DNA of 64,000 nt from Acrasis kona (GCA_026419775.2 JAOPGA020000489.1:48074-112073), one strand, 5' to 3'. Positions 12,400 through 22,758 are shown, counted from the first letter of the stretch. Notes: a model not told the origin generated them from the sequence alone. Numbers and translations: made by a program.

Positions 12400-13166
12400 T
12401 ATCGTTTGCTTCTGGTTTCTAGAAAGGTTTGGTCCTATTTTGTCATAATAACCAGATTCAGTATAAAATTACACTTGTAATAGTATAATATTAAATTAAC
12501 AAGAACAAAAGCGGGCTCCTCATGGGGTTGTTTAAACATGAAAGGCCGCGACTAAGTAAAGCGTCTTGTCATAAACACACAACATCTTAGCACGTTATTA
12601 AATTTACGGGTCATTATTAATAAGGCAATAATTATTATTATATTATACTACTGTTGTTGGGAGTAGGAAAATATCCAGTGCCATTTGGAATCATGACATT
12701 ACAGTGTTTTCAATGTGCTTCTATGACAATAAATCGGATTTGAGATTGGAACATTATGATTACACTATAATACTTGTGAAACTGACCAAGACGAATAATG
12801 AAGACAATGCTGCTAGCTATTGGAGAGGTTCAGATATCAATAGATGTGTATGCCACAATTAAAGGCATTCAAGACTTGGGTGGTAAAATCCTTGTTGGAA
12901 TTTATTCTGGCGCGTCTTGTTCAACTCATACTTCGTGCTGAGCAAGGATGATCTGATCAAGATCACCACTAACTTTCTGCTAGCATTGAAACAGATTGGA
13001 AAATCAAAAGAATAGACACGTGAAGAGCGTATTAGCGGAACAAAAGCAGAACTACAGGGTTTTTAATCTTTTCGATCTAGTTAGAGCAACAGTACAAACC
13101 GCACACTTAGAAAAAGAATCATAGTAAGACACATGATATAAATAAACACAACTTGATTACACATCA
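12400..13166. other. Intergenic stretch with decayed coding traces
   Basis: No intact gene seen. A plus-strand reading at about 12925-13015 ends NSYFVLSKDDLIKITTNF... GKSKE followed by TAG, and another short open patch lies near 12720-12850, but both are cut by stops in every frame. These look like remnants of an old gene or element. AT-rich simple sequence (AATTATTATTATATTATAC) lies near 12625-12650. Confidence 0.4.
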
Positions 13167-14012
13167 CTACATTTCGTTTATTTGAAAATTTGGGTTACAA
13201 CCATTATTAAACAAGTAATGAGGAGGGGCCAACTGAGGAATCATGGGTGGTTGTTGGTACACAATGATTGGAACGTAATTGTGCATGGGCTGTTGTTGAT
13301 ACATTGGTAATATATTCTGTGGAATGACTTGTGTGTTCATCCTAACGCGTTTGATTTTCTGGCGTTGCCTTCTTTTTTTCTTCTCATTAGGTATATAACA
13401 TTCTTCACCCACACGTGCTAAATAGGCCTCAATTTCAGAGAGAATGACATCTAGAGATACAATTGGAGAAATTATCAATTCCCGGAGGTGATCAAGCACG
13501 TCACCTTCTGGCAGAATATCATCAAGCTTTGAAATCATGTACGCATCAGAAAGATTGAGAGAACGACCGAGGCATTTAAACCGTAAATTGAAACGGTAAG
13601 CATTTTCGCCAACGCCAATGGCGATTTTTTCAAACATTTCAATGTTAGTACTTGGCTCAAGTGTACTGTAAATTTTCTCAATGATTGAGTCATATTGTGG
13701 GCTTGGAGATGACTTATTTATGTCTTCGACCTTTATTATAAACTCTTCTCGTTTATTGGATAATCTTTGAATGTGCACATAACACTGGTCTGGAATACTT
13801 GCTAACAAGATTTTGAAGACATCTGAATCGGGTATTAAATTTTTCATCAGGTGTGACTTGAAATAGATGAGATTGTTGATTGTGCTGCACTTTTTGTTCC
13901 ATTTAAACTTCCATGAATCAGGGATTGTCGGCCTTGAAATGCTGCTATCCTCGTTTGTTTGTTTACTGCGCTGAGCAGATTTTGTGCTATTTGGAACAGG
14001 AACAGACTGCAT
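13167..14012 (-). CDS. Gag-like (retrotransposon capsid-type) protein, solo copy
   Basis: A 281-residue single-exon reading frame with the hallmarks of an LTR-retrotransposon Gag capsid domain. IPDSWKFKWNKKCSTINNLI opens a helical region. VGENAYRFNLRFKCLGRSLN and AYMISKLDDILPEGDVLDHL match the pattern E..Y...F..L.......y....f...LP seen in Ty3-type Gag. A short basic stretch (NEKKKRRQRQKIKRVR) follows, then a Met/Pro/Gln-rich tail with repeated QQP and PP. No CCHC knuckle, protease, reverse transcriptase or integrase is next to it. The intact frame without pol suggests a recent solo gag or a domesticated capsid gene. A possible upstream exon (14015-14068, MVNFGRKLHIIFDKLNQQ) ends at a GTATGC donor. 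Confidence in the fold is moderate and the role is unknown. Confidence 0.55.
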   Translation of the reverse strand: MQSVPVPNSTKSAQRSKQTNEDSSISRPTIPDSWKFKWNKKCSTINNLIYFKSHLMKNLIPDSDVFKILLASIPDQCYVHIQRLSNKREEFIIKVEDINKSSPSPQYDSIIEKIYSTLEPSTNIEMFEKIAIGVGENAYRFNLRFKCLGRSLNLSDAYMISKLDDILPEGDVLDHLRELIISPIVSLDVILSEIEAYLARVGEECYIPNEKKKRRQRQKIKRVRMNTQVIPQNILPMYQQQPMHNYVPIIVYQQPPMIPQLAPPHYLFNNGCNPNFQINEM

Positions 14013-14213
14013 ACCTGTTGGTTCAACTTGTCAAATATTATGTGAAGTTTGCGGCCAAAGTTGACCATTTTGATTCTATTTCAAAGCCCCGCAAAGTTCA
14101 ACATAAGCACTGTGGAAACGGCAATAAACAACGCATCCATACAATTTCTTAGGCGATTTTTAGCCATTACTTTAAGTAGAAACAAGTTAGTGTTCATGTT
14201 GATATTAAACCAC

Positions 14214-14396
14214 TTATTTTGAACATGTTCTGAAGATTATAAGTTTAGAATTAACAATAAGTTTAGCAACCTTCAAGTGAGAGAGTCCTTTGTCTGTAAT
14301 TAGCTCACAATCAGCCACTTCTAAATGTTCTGAAAGAAGCTTGAACCAATTATCTGTAACACCAGACACACTAGAAATATCAAGAGTCCACCCCAC
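14214..14396 (-). pseudogene. Leucine-rich-repeat fragment
   Basis: A short open stretch with no ATG reads LDISSVSGVTDNWFKLLSE then LEVADCELITDKGLSHLKV. The pattern matches AMN1/F-box-type leucine-rich repeats (xxCxxITDxGLxxL). About two repeats remain and the frame opens with GTG after a non-coding boundary. It is probably a decayed or truncated LRR gene. Between 14397 and 14676 only AT-rich sequence upstream of the NAT10 start is seen. Confidence 0.4.
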
Positions 14397-14676
14397 GAAT
14401 ATAATAAATACCTCGTTTTGTTATATTAGCTAGTCCGAGTAATTCTTAATCATACTTGTATTTTGTACACTGCAGTAAATGCAAGAGTATATAATGTAGA
14501 CTGTTTATTGTCGCTCTCATTCATATCCTAAAAAGCACTATGCATTCTAATTTACATTTCTTAAAGATCTTTCGGTACTAAAGTTGAAACAACTCAAAGT
14601 ATTCACCAATCTAGTGTTCTAGAATCTGTTGGCTTTTGTAAACAAGGTTCAATTAAATTTTCAATTCAATTCACAC

Positions 14677-17600
14677 ATGTCTGCACAAGCTGCGCCAAGG
14701 AAGAAGGTAGATTCACGAGTACGCACAGTCGTCGAGAACAGCGTAAAGCTCAGACATCGTACATTCTTTGTTGTTGTTGGTGACAAGGCACGTGACCAAG
14801 TGGTCAATCTCCACTACATGTTAACAAAGGCCAGAATCAAGTCCAGGCCAAACGTTTTATGGTGCTACAAAAAAGACTTGGGATTCCAATCCGATAATAG
14901 AGCTCGCGCTACAAGAGAAGCCAAGGCAAAAAAGAAGAAGGAAAAGAAGGCAGCAGAAAAAGAGGGAGTTTACGAAGAAACGGAGGGCAATGACCCATTC
15001 TCATTGTTCCTCGCGGCAACCGATGTTCGTTTTTGTTACTTTAAGGAAACACAAAACATTCTAGGTTCAACGTACGGAATGTTGGTCCTACAAGATTTCG
15101 AGGCCATGACGCCAAACATTCTCGCAAGGACCATTGAGACGGTAGAAGGTGGTGGGATGGTAATCTTGTTGCTGCCAGGAATGACCTCCCTCAAACAATT
15201 ATACACGATGACCATGGACATTCACCAACGATTCAGACCAGATGGAGATCAGTTATTGACTCCACGCTTCAACGAGCGATTCTTGCTATCCCTATCGTCT
15301 TGCCATTCGTGCCTGGTGTTGGATGATGAATTGAACATTTTACCACTATCATCACACGTCAAGGACATCAAGGCAGTGGTGCTACAGGACGAAACCAGAT
15401 CAAAGGATCACATCCTGAGCGAGGCAGAGAAGGAGCTTGCCGATTTGAGGGAAAGCCTAAAGGACACACAACCCATCGGAAGCTTGATCGAACAAGCGAG
15501 AACTCTAGATCAAGCCAAGGGCATACTACAATTCGTAGAGGCCATCAGCGAAAAGACCCTGCAGACCACCGTGGCGCTGACCGCAGCGAGAGGAAGAGGA
15601 AAGAGCGCTGCATTGGGCATCAGCATCGCAGCGGCAGTGGCCTATGGATACTCCAACATTTTCGTCACCTCTCCGTCGCCAGAGAATTTAAAAACATTGT
15701 TCGAGTTTGTATTCAAGGGATTCGATGCACTAGGATACAAGGATCAAACCGACTATGAGATCGTTCAATCTCAGAACCCAGCATTCAACAAGGCGGTCGT
15801 CAGGGTCAACATTTATCGTCAACATCGCCAAACCATACAATACATTCAACCGCAGGATCATCAAAAATTGGGACAAGCAGAATTACTAGTCATCGACGAA
15901 GCGGCAGCCATTCCGTTGCCATTGGTGAGGAAATTATTGGGACCCTACTTGATCTACATTTCGTCCACGGTGAACGGATACGAAGGAACGGGCAGGAGCT
16001 TGAGCTTGAAGTTGATTCAAGAATTGCGAGAAAAATCGAATCAACGCGCAGGCAGCAGGACGTTCCATCAAATCACGCTGAACGAGCCCATTCGTTATGG
16101 AACCAACGATCAAGTGGAACAATGGCTCACCAACGTGTTGTGCTTGGATGCCACCCAAGCATCACAAATCATCAACAAGTGCCCCCATCCATCCCAATGT
16201 CAACTCTACTACGTGAACAGGGACACTTTGTTCAGCTACAACGCAGCCAGCGAATCCTTCCTTCACAAGATGATGAGCTTGTACGTGGCCAGTCACTACA
16301 AGAACACGCCCAACGATTTACAAATCATGAGCGATGCACCCAATCACTTGTTGTTTGTGTTGTTGGGTCCCATCGATGCCAACACCAACGCACTGCCGGA
16401 TGTATACACGGTGATACAAGTTGGATTGGAGGGCAACATTAACAAGGAAACGGTGATGGCACAATTATCGAGGGGACAATCTCCCACCGGCGATTTGATT
16501 CCCTATCTAGTGAGTCGTCAGTATCAAGAGAGCGATTTTGCACTGTTGAGCGGCGCGAGAATCATACGCATCGCCACTCATCCTGATTATATTGGAACTG
16601 GATATGGACAACGTGCCATGGATCAATTGATCAAGTACTTTCAAGGTGATTTGTTGGAGCATCATGATGATGATGAAGATGATGAAGATGAAGAAGATAA
16701 CGAACAACAACAACAACCATCGTCATCGTCATCATCCATTCAAGATGAATCCATATCACCAAGAGATAAAACACAATTACCACCATTGTTACAGAGATTG
16801 GATGAACGTGAACCAGAGCCCATTCAATACTTGGGCGTTAGTTATGGCATGACCAGTAAATTATTTTCGTTTTGGAAACGATTGTCATTCAAACCGCTCT
16901 ACGTTCGATTGAGTCACAACGATTTGACGGGAGAGCACACGTGCGTCATGTTGCGTAGTCTATCCAACACACAACACGCCACTCGTCATTGGTTGGATGA
17001 ATTCCATCATGATTTCAAGAAGCGTTTCTTGAATCTGTTGGGTTATGAATTTAGAGAATTCCATCCGGAGCTGACGCTTGGTTTATTGGATTATCAACAA
17101 TCATCCTCCACGAATGGTAATGGCGCTGGTAATTCGTTGAACGTGATGAGCATGGACGACATGTTGAGCACGTTTGATTTGAAGAGATTGAACAGTTATA
17201 GTAATAACTTGGTGGATTATCACGTGGTGATGGATATATTGCCCATATTGGCCAGGTGGTTCTTTACCAACAAGATTCATTTCCAATTGTCGTTTGCACA
17301 GGCAGCCATCTTGTGTGGATTGGGATTGCAGCACAAGAGATTGGAACAATTGGAGAAGGAATTGGATTTGCCCAGCAATCAATTGTTGGCGTTGTTTAAC
17401 AAGTGCATGAGGAAGTTCACAAAGAGCTTGAAACAAGTGGAGAAGCAGAGGGGCGTCGTGGTGCAGCCATCAACAACTGCTACATCTTTGAAGAGCGTGA
17501 ATCGTACGAAAGGTAACGTGAGCACGACGGAATTGGAGAGCGACGAGGAACAAGATGATCATGAGGTTGATATGAAGGATGATGATGAAGAAGAGGTGGA

Positions 17601-18057
17601 GAAGAAGGAAGCCAATGTAGATCAAAAAGTATTGGACTTGTTTGAAAAATCAACATCGGATCAAGAAGAAGAAGAGCAACAAGAGGACAAGAATCGATTC
17701 AGAATGGATAACAGCAAGAAGAGATTAGCACCCAATGCGGAACCAGAACAAGCTGCTGCCATGGCACTCAAGAAGGCAAGAAGAGAAAAGAATCACAATG
17801 GTGGCGATCCGTTCATACAACAAGTGCTCAGGGATGATGCTCAATACAAGCTAACCGGCGTCACCAATCAACAATTACAGAAGGGATTGGAATCCAGCGG
17901 GAACGATGGAGTGGTCAGCATCCAAACAGCACCTCAAGAACGCGTCATCAAAAAGTACATGCTCAAGGATCAAAAGCAAATCGATGCGGAGCAACGTGAA
18001 GAAAAGAATAAACTTTATAAAACGGGTGGAAAAAAGAAGAGAAAATTGAAAAAGTAA
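14677..18057 (+). CDS. NAT10: RNA cytidine acetyltransferase (NAT10/Kre33)
   Basis: Nucleolar enzyme that makes N4-acetylcytidine in 18S rRNA and tRNA and is needed for small-subunit assembly. It is a single exon of 1126 residues starting MSAQAAPRKKVDSRVRTVVE, the conserved N-terminus; the upstream in-frame TTG is not needed. Domains in order: DUF1726 (to ~250), RecA-like helicase with the P-loop TAARGRGKSAALG and the Walker-B-like ELLVIDEAAAIPLPLVRKLL, a GNAT acetyltransferase with RIATHPDYIGTGYGQRAMDQ (acetyl-CoA loop), and tRNA-binding C-terminal helices. A Glu/Asp-, Gln- and Ser-rich insertion (about 665-705) interrupts the GNAT region. The tail is lysine-rich (KKKRKLKK), fitting nucleolar targeting. 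It is tail to tail with the Ca2+ pump, with 3 bp between stops. Confidence 0.97.
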   Translation: MSAQAAPRKKVDSRVRTVVENSVKLRHRTFFVVVGDKARDQVVNLHYMLTKARIKSRPNVLWCYKKDLGFQSDNRARATREAKAKKKKEKKAAEKEGVYEETEGNDPFSLFLAATDVRFCYFKETQNILGSTYGMLVLQDFEAMTPNILARTIETVEGGGMVILLLPGMTSLKQLYTMTMDIHQRFRPDGDQLLTPRFNERFLLSLSSCHSCLVLDDELNILPLSSHVKDIKAVVLQDETRSKDHILSEAEKELADLRESLKDTQPIGSLIEQARTLDQAKGILQFVEAISEKTLQTTVALTAARGRGKSAALGISIAAAVAYGYSNIFVTSPSPENLKTLFEFVFKGFDALGYKDQTDYEIVQSQNPAFNKAVVRVNIYRQHRQTIQYIQPQDHQKLGQAELLVIDEAAAIPLPLVRKLLGPYLIYISSTVNGYEGTGRSLSLKLIQELREKSNQRAGSRTFHQITLNEPIRYGTNDQVEQWLTNVLCLDATQASQIINKCPHPSQCQLYYVNRDTLFSYNAASESFLHKMMSLYVASHYKNTPNDLQIMSDAPNHLLFVLLGPIDANTNALPDVYTVIQVGLEGNINKETVMAQLSRGQSPTGDLIPYLVSRQYQESDFALLSGARIIRIATHPDYIGTGYGQRAMDQLIKYFQGDLLEHHDDDEDDEDEEDNEQQQQPSSSSSSIQDESISPRDKTQLPPLLQRLDEREPEPIQYLGVSYGMTSKLFSFWKRLSFKPLYVRLSHNDLTGEHTCVMLRSLSNTQHATRHWLDEFHHDFKKRFLNLLGYEFREFHPELTLGLLDYQQSSSTNGNGAGNSLNVMSMDDMLSTFDLKRLNSYSNNLVDYHVVMDILPILARWFFTNKIHFQLSFAQAAILCGLGLQHKRLEQLEKELDLPSNQLLALFNKCMRKFTKSLKQVEKQRGVVVQPSTTATSLKSVNRTKGNVSTTELESDEEQDDHEVDMKDDDEEEVEKKEANVDQKVLDLFEKSTSDQEEEEQQEDKNRFRMDNSKKRLAPNAEPEQAAAMALKKARREKNHNGGDPFIQQVLRDDAQYKLTGVTNQQLQKGLESSGNDGVVSIQTAPQERVIKKYMLKDQKQIDAEQREEKNKLYKTGGKKKRKLKK

Positions 18058-18060
18058 ATT

Positions 18061-20934
18061 TTATCTTCTCCTCATGAAAAACTTGACTATTTCATCCACG
18101 ATCCATACGCTGCTGGTCACCAAGGTGATAAATGCCACATCGTTCACGCTAATCCTCTCCGTCTCGAATATAAAGTTCATGGCACCCGTGTAAATCAACA
18201 GCAGCTGACCCGCCACGCATCCACCGACGCACCAATTGAACGCAGTGTTACGGAACAATCCAATCTGGAACACGCTCTTCTTCTCGCTCCTGCAATTGAA
18301 TGCATTAAAGATTTGGAACATGACAAAGGTGGTGAAGGTCATGGTGGTGTCCCTGCTGGTCACCACTCCATCAGCATTCATCTCCCTCATAAACACGTAC
18401 AAGGTGCCCACCACCATGATGAAGGCGCTGACCAACACGCTGACAATCATTTGCTTGCTGATGATCGACTTTTTGGTATCTCTGGGCGGCATGTCCATCA
18501 CGTCCTGATCCACCGGTTCCACTCCCAAGCTTTGTGCAGGTGGTCCGTCCATGATGATGTTGATCCACAGGATCTGCATGGGATTCAACGGCAGGGGCAA
18601 TCCAAAGAATGTACAAATGATGATGATCACCATGCAGCTCACGCTGGTGGTGAGCTGATAGCGCAAGAAGCTCTTGATGTTATTAAAGATGCTCTTTCCC
18701 TCCTCGATGGCACCCAATATGGTGGGGAAGTGATCATCTGCCAATATCATCTGCGATGCCTCCTTGCTCACGTCGGTGCCGGCCAATCCCATGGCAATGC
18801 CAATATCAGCCAATTTGAGCGCGGGCGCATCGTTGACGCCATCGCCAGTCATGGCCACCACGTGGTTGCGCCTCTGATAGGCCTCTATAATCTTCATCTT
18901 GTGCACGGGCGCCATGCGATAGTACACGACCGCCCTGTCCACCTTGCTATCGAACGTGTTGACGTTTTTCAAATCGTCCACGCTGATGGCCAGTTGATCG
19001 TCGCGGTCGTCGCTGTCGTCATCGTTGGGGTCGATCAGGTTTAATTGCTTGGCCACGCTGACTGCGGTGTGCTTGCTGTCTCCGGTGATCATGATCACCT
19101 TGACGCCGCCGTGTCTCAACGTGCTGATGGCCTCCTTGACTCCCTGACGTGGTGGATCCATCAATCCCACCAATCCCACCAACGTAAAGCGATCGTCGTC
19201 GAGTCGATCGCTCATGGCGACGGCGAGCACTCGCAGTGCACCCTTTGCGAACGAACGTGCCACTTGGTGAACGGTGTTGAGCTGACCGTTGGTGATTGGT
19301 ACTTGTTGTTGGTGCTTGTCCAGGTACTTGTCGCATTTCGGAAGGATCACTTCGAGCGCACCCTTGATGTGATGGATTGGTTTGTTGGACACGACGTCCA
19401 TGCATTTCACTGCCATCCACTTGTCCTCGTGACTGAACGGTACTTCTTCGATTCGTTTGTATTGTTGGCGCACGTGGTGCGGATCGATGCATGCCTTGAT
19501 GGCAGCGCACAAGAGAGCGCCCTCCGTGGGTTGACCCATGAGATGACCGTCGGCGGCGAGCGATGCATTGTTGCAGCTGGCACCGATGGTGAACAACGTG
19601 TGATAATGTGGGTGACGTGGTCTGAGTTCTTCGTTGCGTATGGGATTCTTTAGATTGTCTTGTACCGCTGCCTTGACTCCGTATTCACGACTGTAGGTGC
19701 AGAAGCCTCCATCTTTGGTTTGGTAGCCGATTCCCTTGATCTCTAGTAAATGATCTTCGTCTGCCAATGAATAGGCCCTGACGCAAGTCATCTCGTTGCG
19801 TGTCAACGTGCCAGTCTTGTCCACGCAAATCACATCGCAAGCACCAAGTGCTTCTACGCTCGGCAGCCTCCTCACGATGGCATTCTTCTTGGCCATGCGA
19901 ATCACTCCCATGGCCAGGGTGACGGTGACGACGATGGGTAGACCCTCTGGAATGGCTGCCACTGCCAAACTGATGCCCATGGTGAACATTTCTAGCCAAG
20001 GCTTTCCGGTCACGACGCCGATCAAAAAGATGACGGCGACTATGCCCAGGGAGAATTTCGATATTTGTTCCGATAATGTTTCCATGGCGTCCTGTAGCGG
20101 CGTCTTCTTGTCTTGCATCTTTTTTAATAGTTCGGCAATCTTTCCCAGTTCGGTCTCCGAACCAGTGTTGACCACGATCCCTTTGGCGTTTCCATTGGTA
20201 ACAAGAGTTCCCATGAATGCAATGTTTTTTAATTGATGAACGTGAACTGCGTTGGGGAAGCGATCTTGGTCCACGTCCACTGGAGATGGGGAGGATAATA
20301 GCGATAAAGCTTGACTGCTCTTTGAAGCTGGGTGGGTTTCTCCCGTTAAAATGCTCTCGTCCAATCCCAAACGCGACGTCTCCACCAAACGAATGTCTGC
20401 TGGAATACGATCGCCGATGCCAAATTGAACCAGATCGCCAGGTACCAACTCTACTGCGTCCACGTGGCTCAACACTCCCTCTCTGTACACGTTGGCCTTG
20501 TGTTGCGTGAGCGACTTGAGACTGTCTAGCGCCTTGTCTGATCTGTACTCCTGAATAAAAGCCACAGTGCACACTATAATCACGGCCAAGGTAATGGAGG
20601 CTGCATCGTCGTATGATTTGACAAGAACCGACACGAATGCACTTCCAAGTAGCAGTAGAATCATTGGTTCTTTGAATTTTTCCAAAAATTTACTCAACAA
20701 TGTCTCTGCATCGTCGTCTTTGATTTCATTATCGCCGACTAATCTGCGGCGTGCTTCTGCTTCATGAACACTGATGCCCTGTTTAATGTCTGTTTTGAAA
20801 ACGCTTTGCAGCACATCGACCTCCAGCTGACTAGCTGAGTCGATGGCCAATTTATTGTTTAGTGCCTCGTTGAGGTCTCCAGTCGGGCTTAAAGAGGCAG
20901 GACTGGATTCCTCAACAACTTTCAAGTTCTTCAT
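18061..20934 (-). CDS. P-type Ca2+/Mn2+-ATPase of the secretory pathway (SPCA/PMR1 type)
   Basis: P2A ion pump that loads Ca2+ (and in this subfamily Mn2+) into the Golgi/secretory pathway. Single exon, 957 residues. The N-terminal cation-ATPase domain contains VHEAEARRRLVGDNEI, the actuator motif is LTGETHPASKS, the M4 ion-binding segment is VAAIPEGLPIVVTVTLAMGV, the phosphorylation site is CVDKTGTLTRNEMT, the nucleotide region includes MITGDSKHTA and the hinge is TGDGVNDAPALKLADIGIAMG. M6 reads LWINIIMDGPPAQSLGVEPV; the N-x-x-MDGPPA pattern is that of PMR1/SPCA rather than SERCA. Ten membrane helices can be placed. The acidic loop DPNDDDSDDRDDQ in the P/N domain is a lineage insertion. No calmodulin-binding tail is visible, which argues against a plasma-membrane pump. 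Confidence 0.94.
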   Translation of the reverse strand: MKNLKVVEESSPASLSPTGDLNEALNNKLAIDSASQLEVDVLQSVFKTDIKQGISVHEAEARRRLVGDNEIKDDDAETLLSKFLEKFKEPMILLLLGSAFVSVLVKSYDDAASITLAVIIVCTVAFIQEYRSDKALDSLKSLTQHKANVYREGVLSHVDAVELVPGDLVQFGIGDRIPADIRLVETSRLGLDESILTGETHPASKSSQALSLLSSPSPVDVDQDRFPNAVHVHQLKNIAFMGTLVTNGNAKGIVVNTGSETELGKIAELLKKMQDKKTPLQDAMETLSEQISKFSLGIVAVIFLIGVVTGKPWLEMFTMGISLAVAAIPEGLPIVVTVTLAMGVIRMAKKNAIVRRLPSVEALGACDVICVDKTGTLTRNEMTCVRAYSLADEDHLLEIKGIGYQTKDGGFCTYSREYGVKAAVQDNLKNPIRNEELRPRHPHYHTLFTIGASCNNASLAADGHLMGQPTEGALLCAAIKACIDPHHVRQQYKRIEEVPFSHEDKWMAVKCMDVVSNKPIHHIKGALEVILPKCDKYLDKHQQQVPITNGQLNTVHQVARSFAKGALRVLAVAMSDRLDDDRFTLVGLVGLMDPPRQGVKEAISTLRHGGVKVIMITGDSKHTAVSVAKQLNLIDPNDDDSDDRDDQLAISVDDLKNVNTFDSKVDRAVVYYRMAPVHKMKIIEAYQRRNHVVAMTGDGVNDAPALKLADIGIAMGLAGTDVSKEASQMILADDHFPTILGAIEEGKSIFNNIKSFLRYQLTTSVSCMVIIIICTFFGLPLPLNPMQILWINIIMDGPPAQSLGVEPVDQDVMDMPPRDTKKSIISKQMIVSVLVSAFIMVVGTLYVFMREMNADGVVTSRDTTMTFTTFVMFQIFNAFNCRSEKKSVFQIGLFRNTAFNWCVGGCVAGQLLLIYTGAMNFIFETERISVNDVAFITLVTSSVWIVDEIVKFFMRRR

Positions 20935-21065
20935 ATTAATGATGGTCGGAATCTTCTACGTTAGGCCTTTATAGCCTTTGTTTCTTTGGTTTGGGTATCT
21001 TGTTGGTTACAAAAAAATTGACAATGATATCAGTCAACTAACCAAACAAGGAGTCAAAAATAAAA

Positions 21066-21515
21066 ATGCTTCAGTCTGAACTATCAGAAGCTGTTGTGAT
21101 GATGAAGCGTGTTAAAAGTTATCATCGAAGGACACACGTTTTGTTCAAGATAAAAAACTTGGAACAAGAAAAGTTATTAAGGTTTGTATGATTTTTGACC
21201 ATAATATACTTTCAAATGTCCAGTTTAATACCATTCGGAATAATCGAAGTCCTTGTTGGTTATTTGTATAATTCCGAATATGAGACGGAACAGATAGTAG
21301 ATGTAACGTGTATTATTTCGTACATTTTTGACTGCAAAATACCTAGTTCGTATTATAAACAAGCTGACGAAAAGATTGAAGCCATGATGGCTAAGCACAA
21401 ATTAAAAGATGAACCACTATTGGAGTTGAGAGAGTTCTTGAAGAAGTCGATGACACATTTGGAAGAGCAAAAAAAACCGGAGCCAGAATACATTATAATA
21501 GATGATGATGAATAA
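21066..21515 (+). CDS. Small protein of unknown function (135 residues)
   Basis: I do not recognise this gene. Two exons, 21066-21181 and 21224-21515, join in phase across a 42-bp intron (GTTTGT...TCCAG). The product starts MLQSELSEAVVMMKRVKS, has a hydrophobic-alternating middle (LIPFGIIEVLVGYLYN, IVDVTCIISYIFDC) and a charged helical C-terminus (KIEAMMAKHKLKDEPLLELR) ending in the acidic EYIIIDDDE. The acidic tail and helices could suit a scaffold or adaptor. Its 3' end is 11 bp from the convergent actin-related gene. Confidence 0.65.
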
Positions 21516-21525
21516 AATGTTTTTA

Positions 21526-22728
21526 TTACATGCGTCTGTTGTGAATTATAGAACTACCATGATCTTGGTATTCGTCAAACGACACTGCATACTTTTCAAA
21601 TGTCCCCATAGACGCCATTACGCTACCTCCGATCCATGATGAAAATTGTCGCAATGAATCTGAGTACACTCTGAAAGGTCTATAGCTATTGGTCTTACCA
21701 CAGAGGTCACGTGTAATTCTTTCCTTGAAGTTAGTGAACAGAGTGTTCCCACCACTTAGAACGATATTATTATAAAGTCCATTTCTTACATCCACTTCAC
21801 AACTCTCCCACGCTCTAAATGCCATATCATGGAGTCCTAAGGCTTCTGATCCAACAAGTTGGGGATTAAACATAATCTCAGTGCATCTGAATAGTTCTTT
21901 TCCTATGGTAATAAACTGGCCATCAGGCAGCCTGAACTTCTTTTCAAACTTGCTCTCTGGTGAAGACCAGTCGGCGTCGTCGTCAAAATTTAAACTCACG
22001 TAACCCAATTCTTCTTTAACCTCTCTTGCAAAGTGGTGTTCTGAGGTGGTAGATAAGTTTACTCCCCTTTCAAGTAGAATTCTTTGCAGGTTATTTGTTA
22101 CATCTCTACCACCCAAATTGAGTCTCTCTATGGAGTGATTTAGAGGGTATCCATCATAAACTGGTACAGCATGTGTGACAGCATCTCCAGAATCTATGAC
22201 TAAACCGGTTGTCCTACCAGAGGCGTACAAAGAAAGTACAGGTTGCTGCATTATATGTAGAGCTGCTATCCCGAAAACTTCAAACAGCAACTCAGCCGTT
22301 GTTTCTCTACTTTTGCGAGAGGTGAAAGGAGTTTCCGTTAACAATACAAATGTCTCTTCTGGTTCCACTTCCAGCAAATCCAAGAAAACGTGCTCATATA
22401 TATATTCCATCTGCTCCCAATCCTGAACATTACCTCTTTCTACTGGATAAGAGAGTTCAAGCTCTGCTCTTTGTTCCAAAGCTTTTTCTCCAACAACATA
22501 TTGCTCAGCATAGCCATTTTCTGCTTCTGTCCCATCTCTTGCGCTTAAAATTTTACCAATTTCCTTCTTCTTTCTTTTCATAATAACACTCTCATCAAAG
22601 GTCTTATGAACACCTACAACGGTCTGGAAGCAGTGTTGGGGGAATTCTTCTCCTGCCCTACCAGCCTTAAACACACCGCTCCCAGGATCTATAACTACAA
22701 CCGGTATTGGTTCATCGAAATCGCTCAT
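21526..22728 (-). CDS. Divergent actin-related protein
   Basis: Actin-fold protein of 400 residues, single exon. The start MSDFDEPIPVVVIDPGSGVF is preferred over an in-frame Met 61 codons upstream because it directly precedes the first actin phosphate loop and leaves room for the divergent RRP15 promoter. Actin signatures: IDPGSGVFKAGRAG (P1), VLLTETPF, TGLVIDSGDAVTHAVPVYDG (P2), LNLGGRDVTNNLQ, LPDGQFITIGKELFRCTEI, NIVLSGGNTLFTNFKERI and QFSSWIGGSVMASMGTF. The D-loop region is replaced by a lysine-rich segment (MKRKKKEIGKIL), the last residues differ from the actin KCF end, and HNRRM closes the protein. It is clearly not conventional actin. ARP class (ARP1/2/3 or a lineage-specific form) cannot be set by eye. 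Confidence 0.85.
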   Translation of the reverse strand: MSDFDEPIPVVVIDPGSGVFKAGRAGEEFPQHCFQTVVGVHKTFDESVIMKRKKKEIGKILSARDGTEAENGYAEQYVVGEKALEQRAELELSYPVERGNVQDWEQMEYIYEHVFLDLLEVEPEETFVLLTETPFTSRKSRETTAELLFEVFGIAALHIMQQPVLSLYASGRTTGLVIDSGDAVTHAVPVYDGYPLNHSIERLNLGGRDVTNNLQRILLERGVNLSTTSEHHFAREVKEELGYVSLNFDDDADWSSPESKFEKKFRLPDGQFITIGKELFRCTEIMFNPQLVGSEALGLHDMAFRAWESCEVDVRNGLYNNIVLSGGNTLFTNFKERITRDLCGKTNSYRPFRVYSDSLRQFSSWIGGSVMASMGTFEKYAVSFDEYQDHGSSIIHNRRM

Positions 22729-22758
22729 TTGTTCAACAAACAAATTGAAAATACACAC
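22729..22758. promoter_or_regulatory. 30-bp spacer between divergent start codons
   Basis: The actin-related and RRP15 ATGs are 30 bp apart. The spacer (TGTTCAACAAACAAATTG...) has no TATA box. Shared or mutually embedded promoters are implied. Confidence 0.45.

Noticed and set aside
18313-19044. Long plus-strand open frames opposite the Ca2+ pump (also 19045-19653) and the long minus-strand frames at 19685-20572 and 19019-19510
   Set aside because: They are His/Gly/Arg-rich or low-information readings produced by the codon bias of the true gene; no domain and no start context. The pump frame has all P-type ATPase motifs.
22606-22758. Upstream extension of RRP15 to 22606 and of the actin-related protein to 22911
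   Set aside because: Each extension lies inside the other gene's coding sequence; the conserved N-termini begin at 22759 and 22728.
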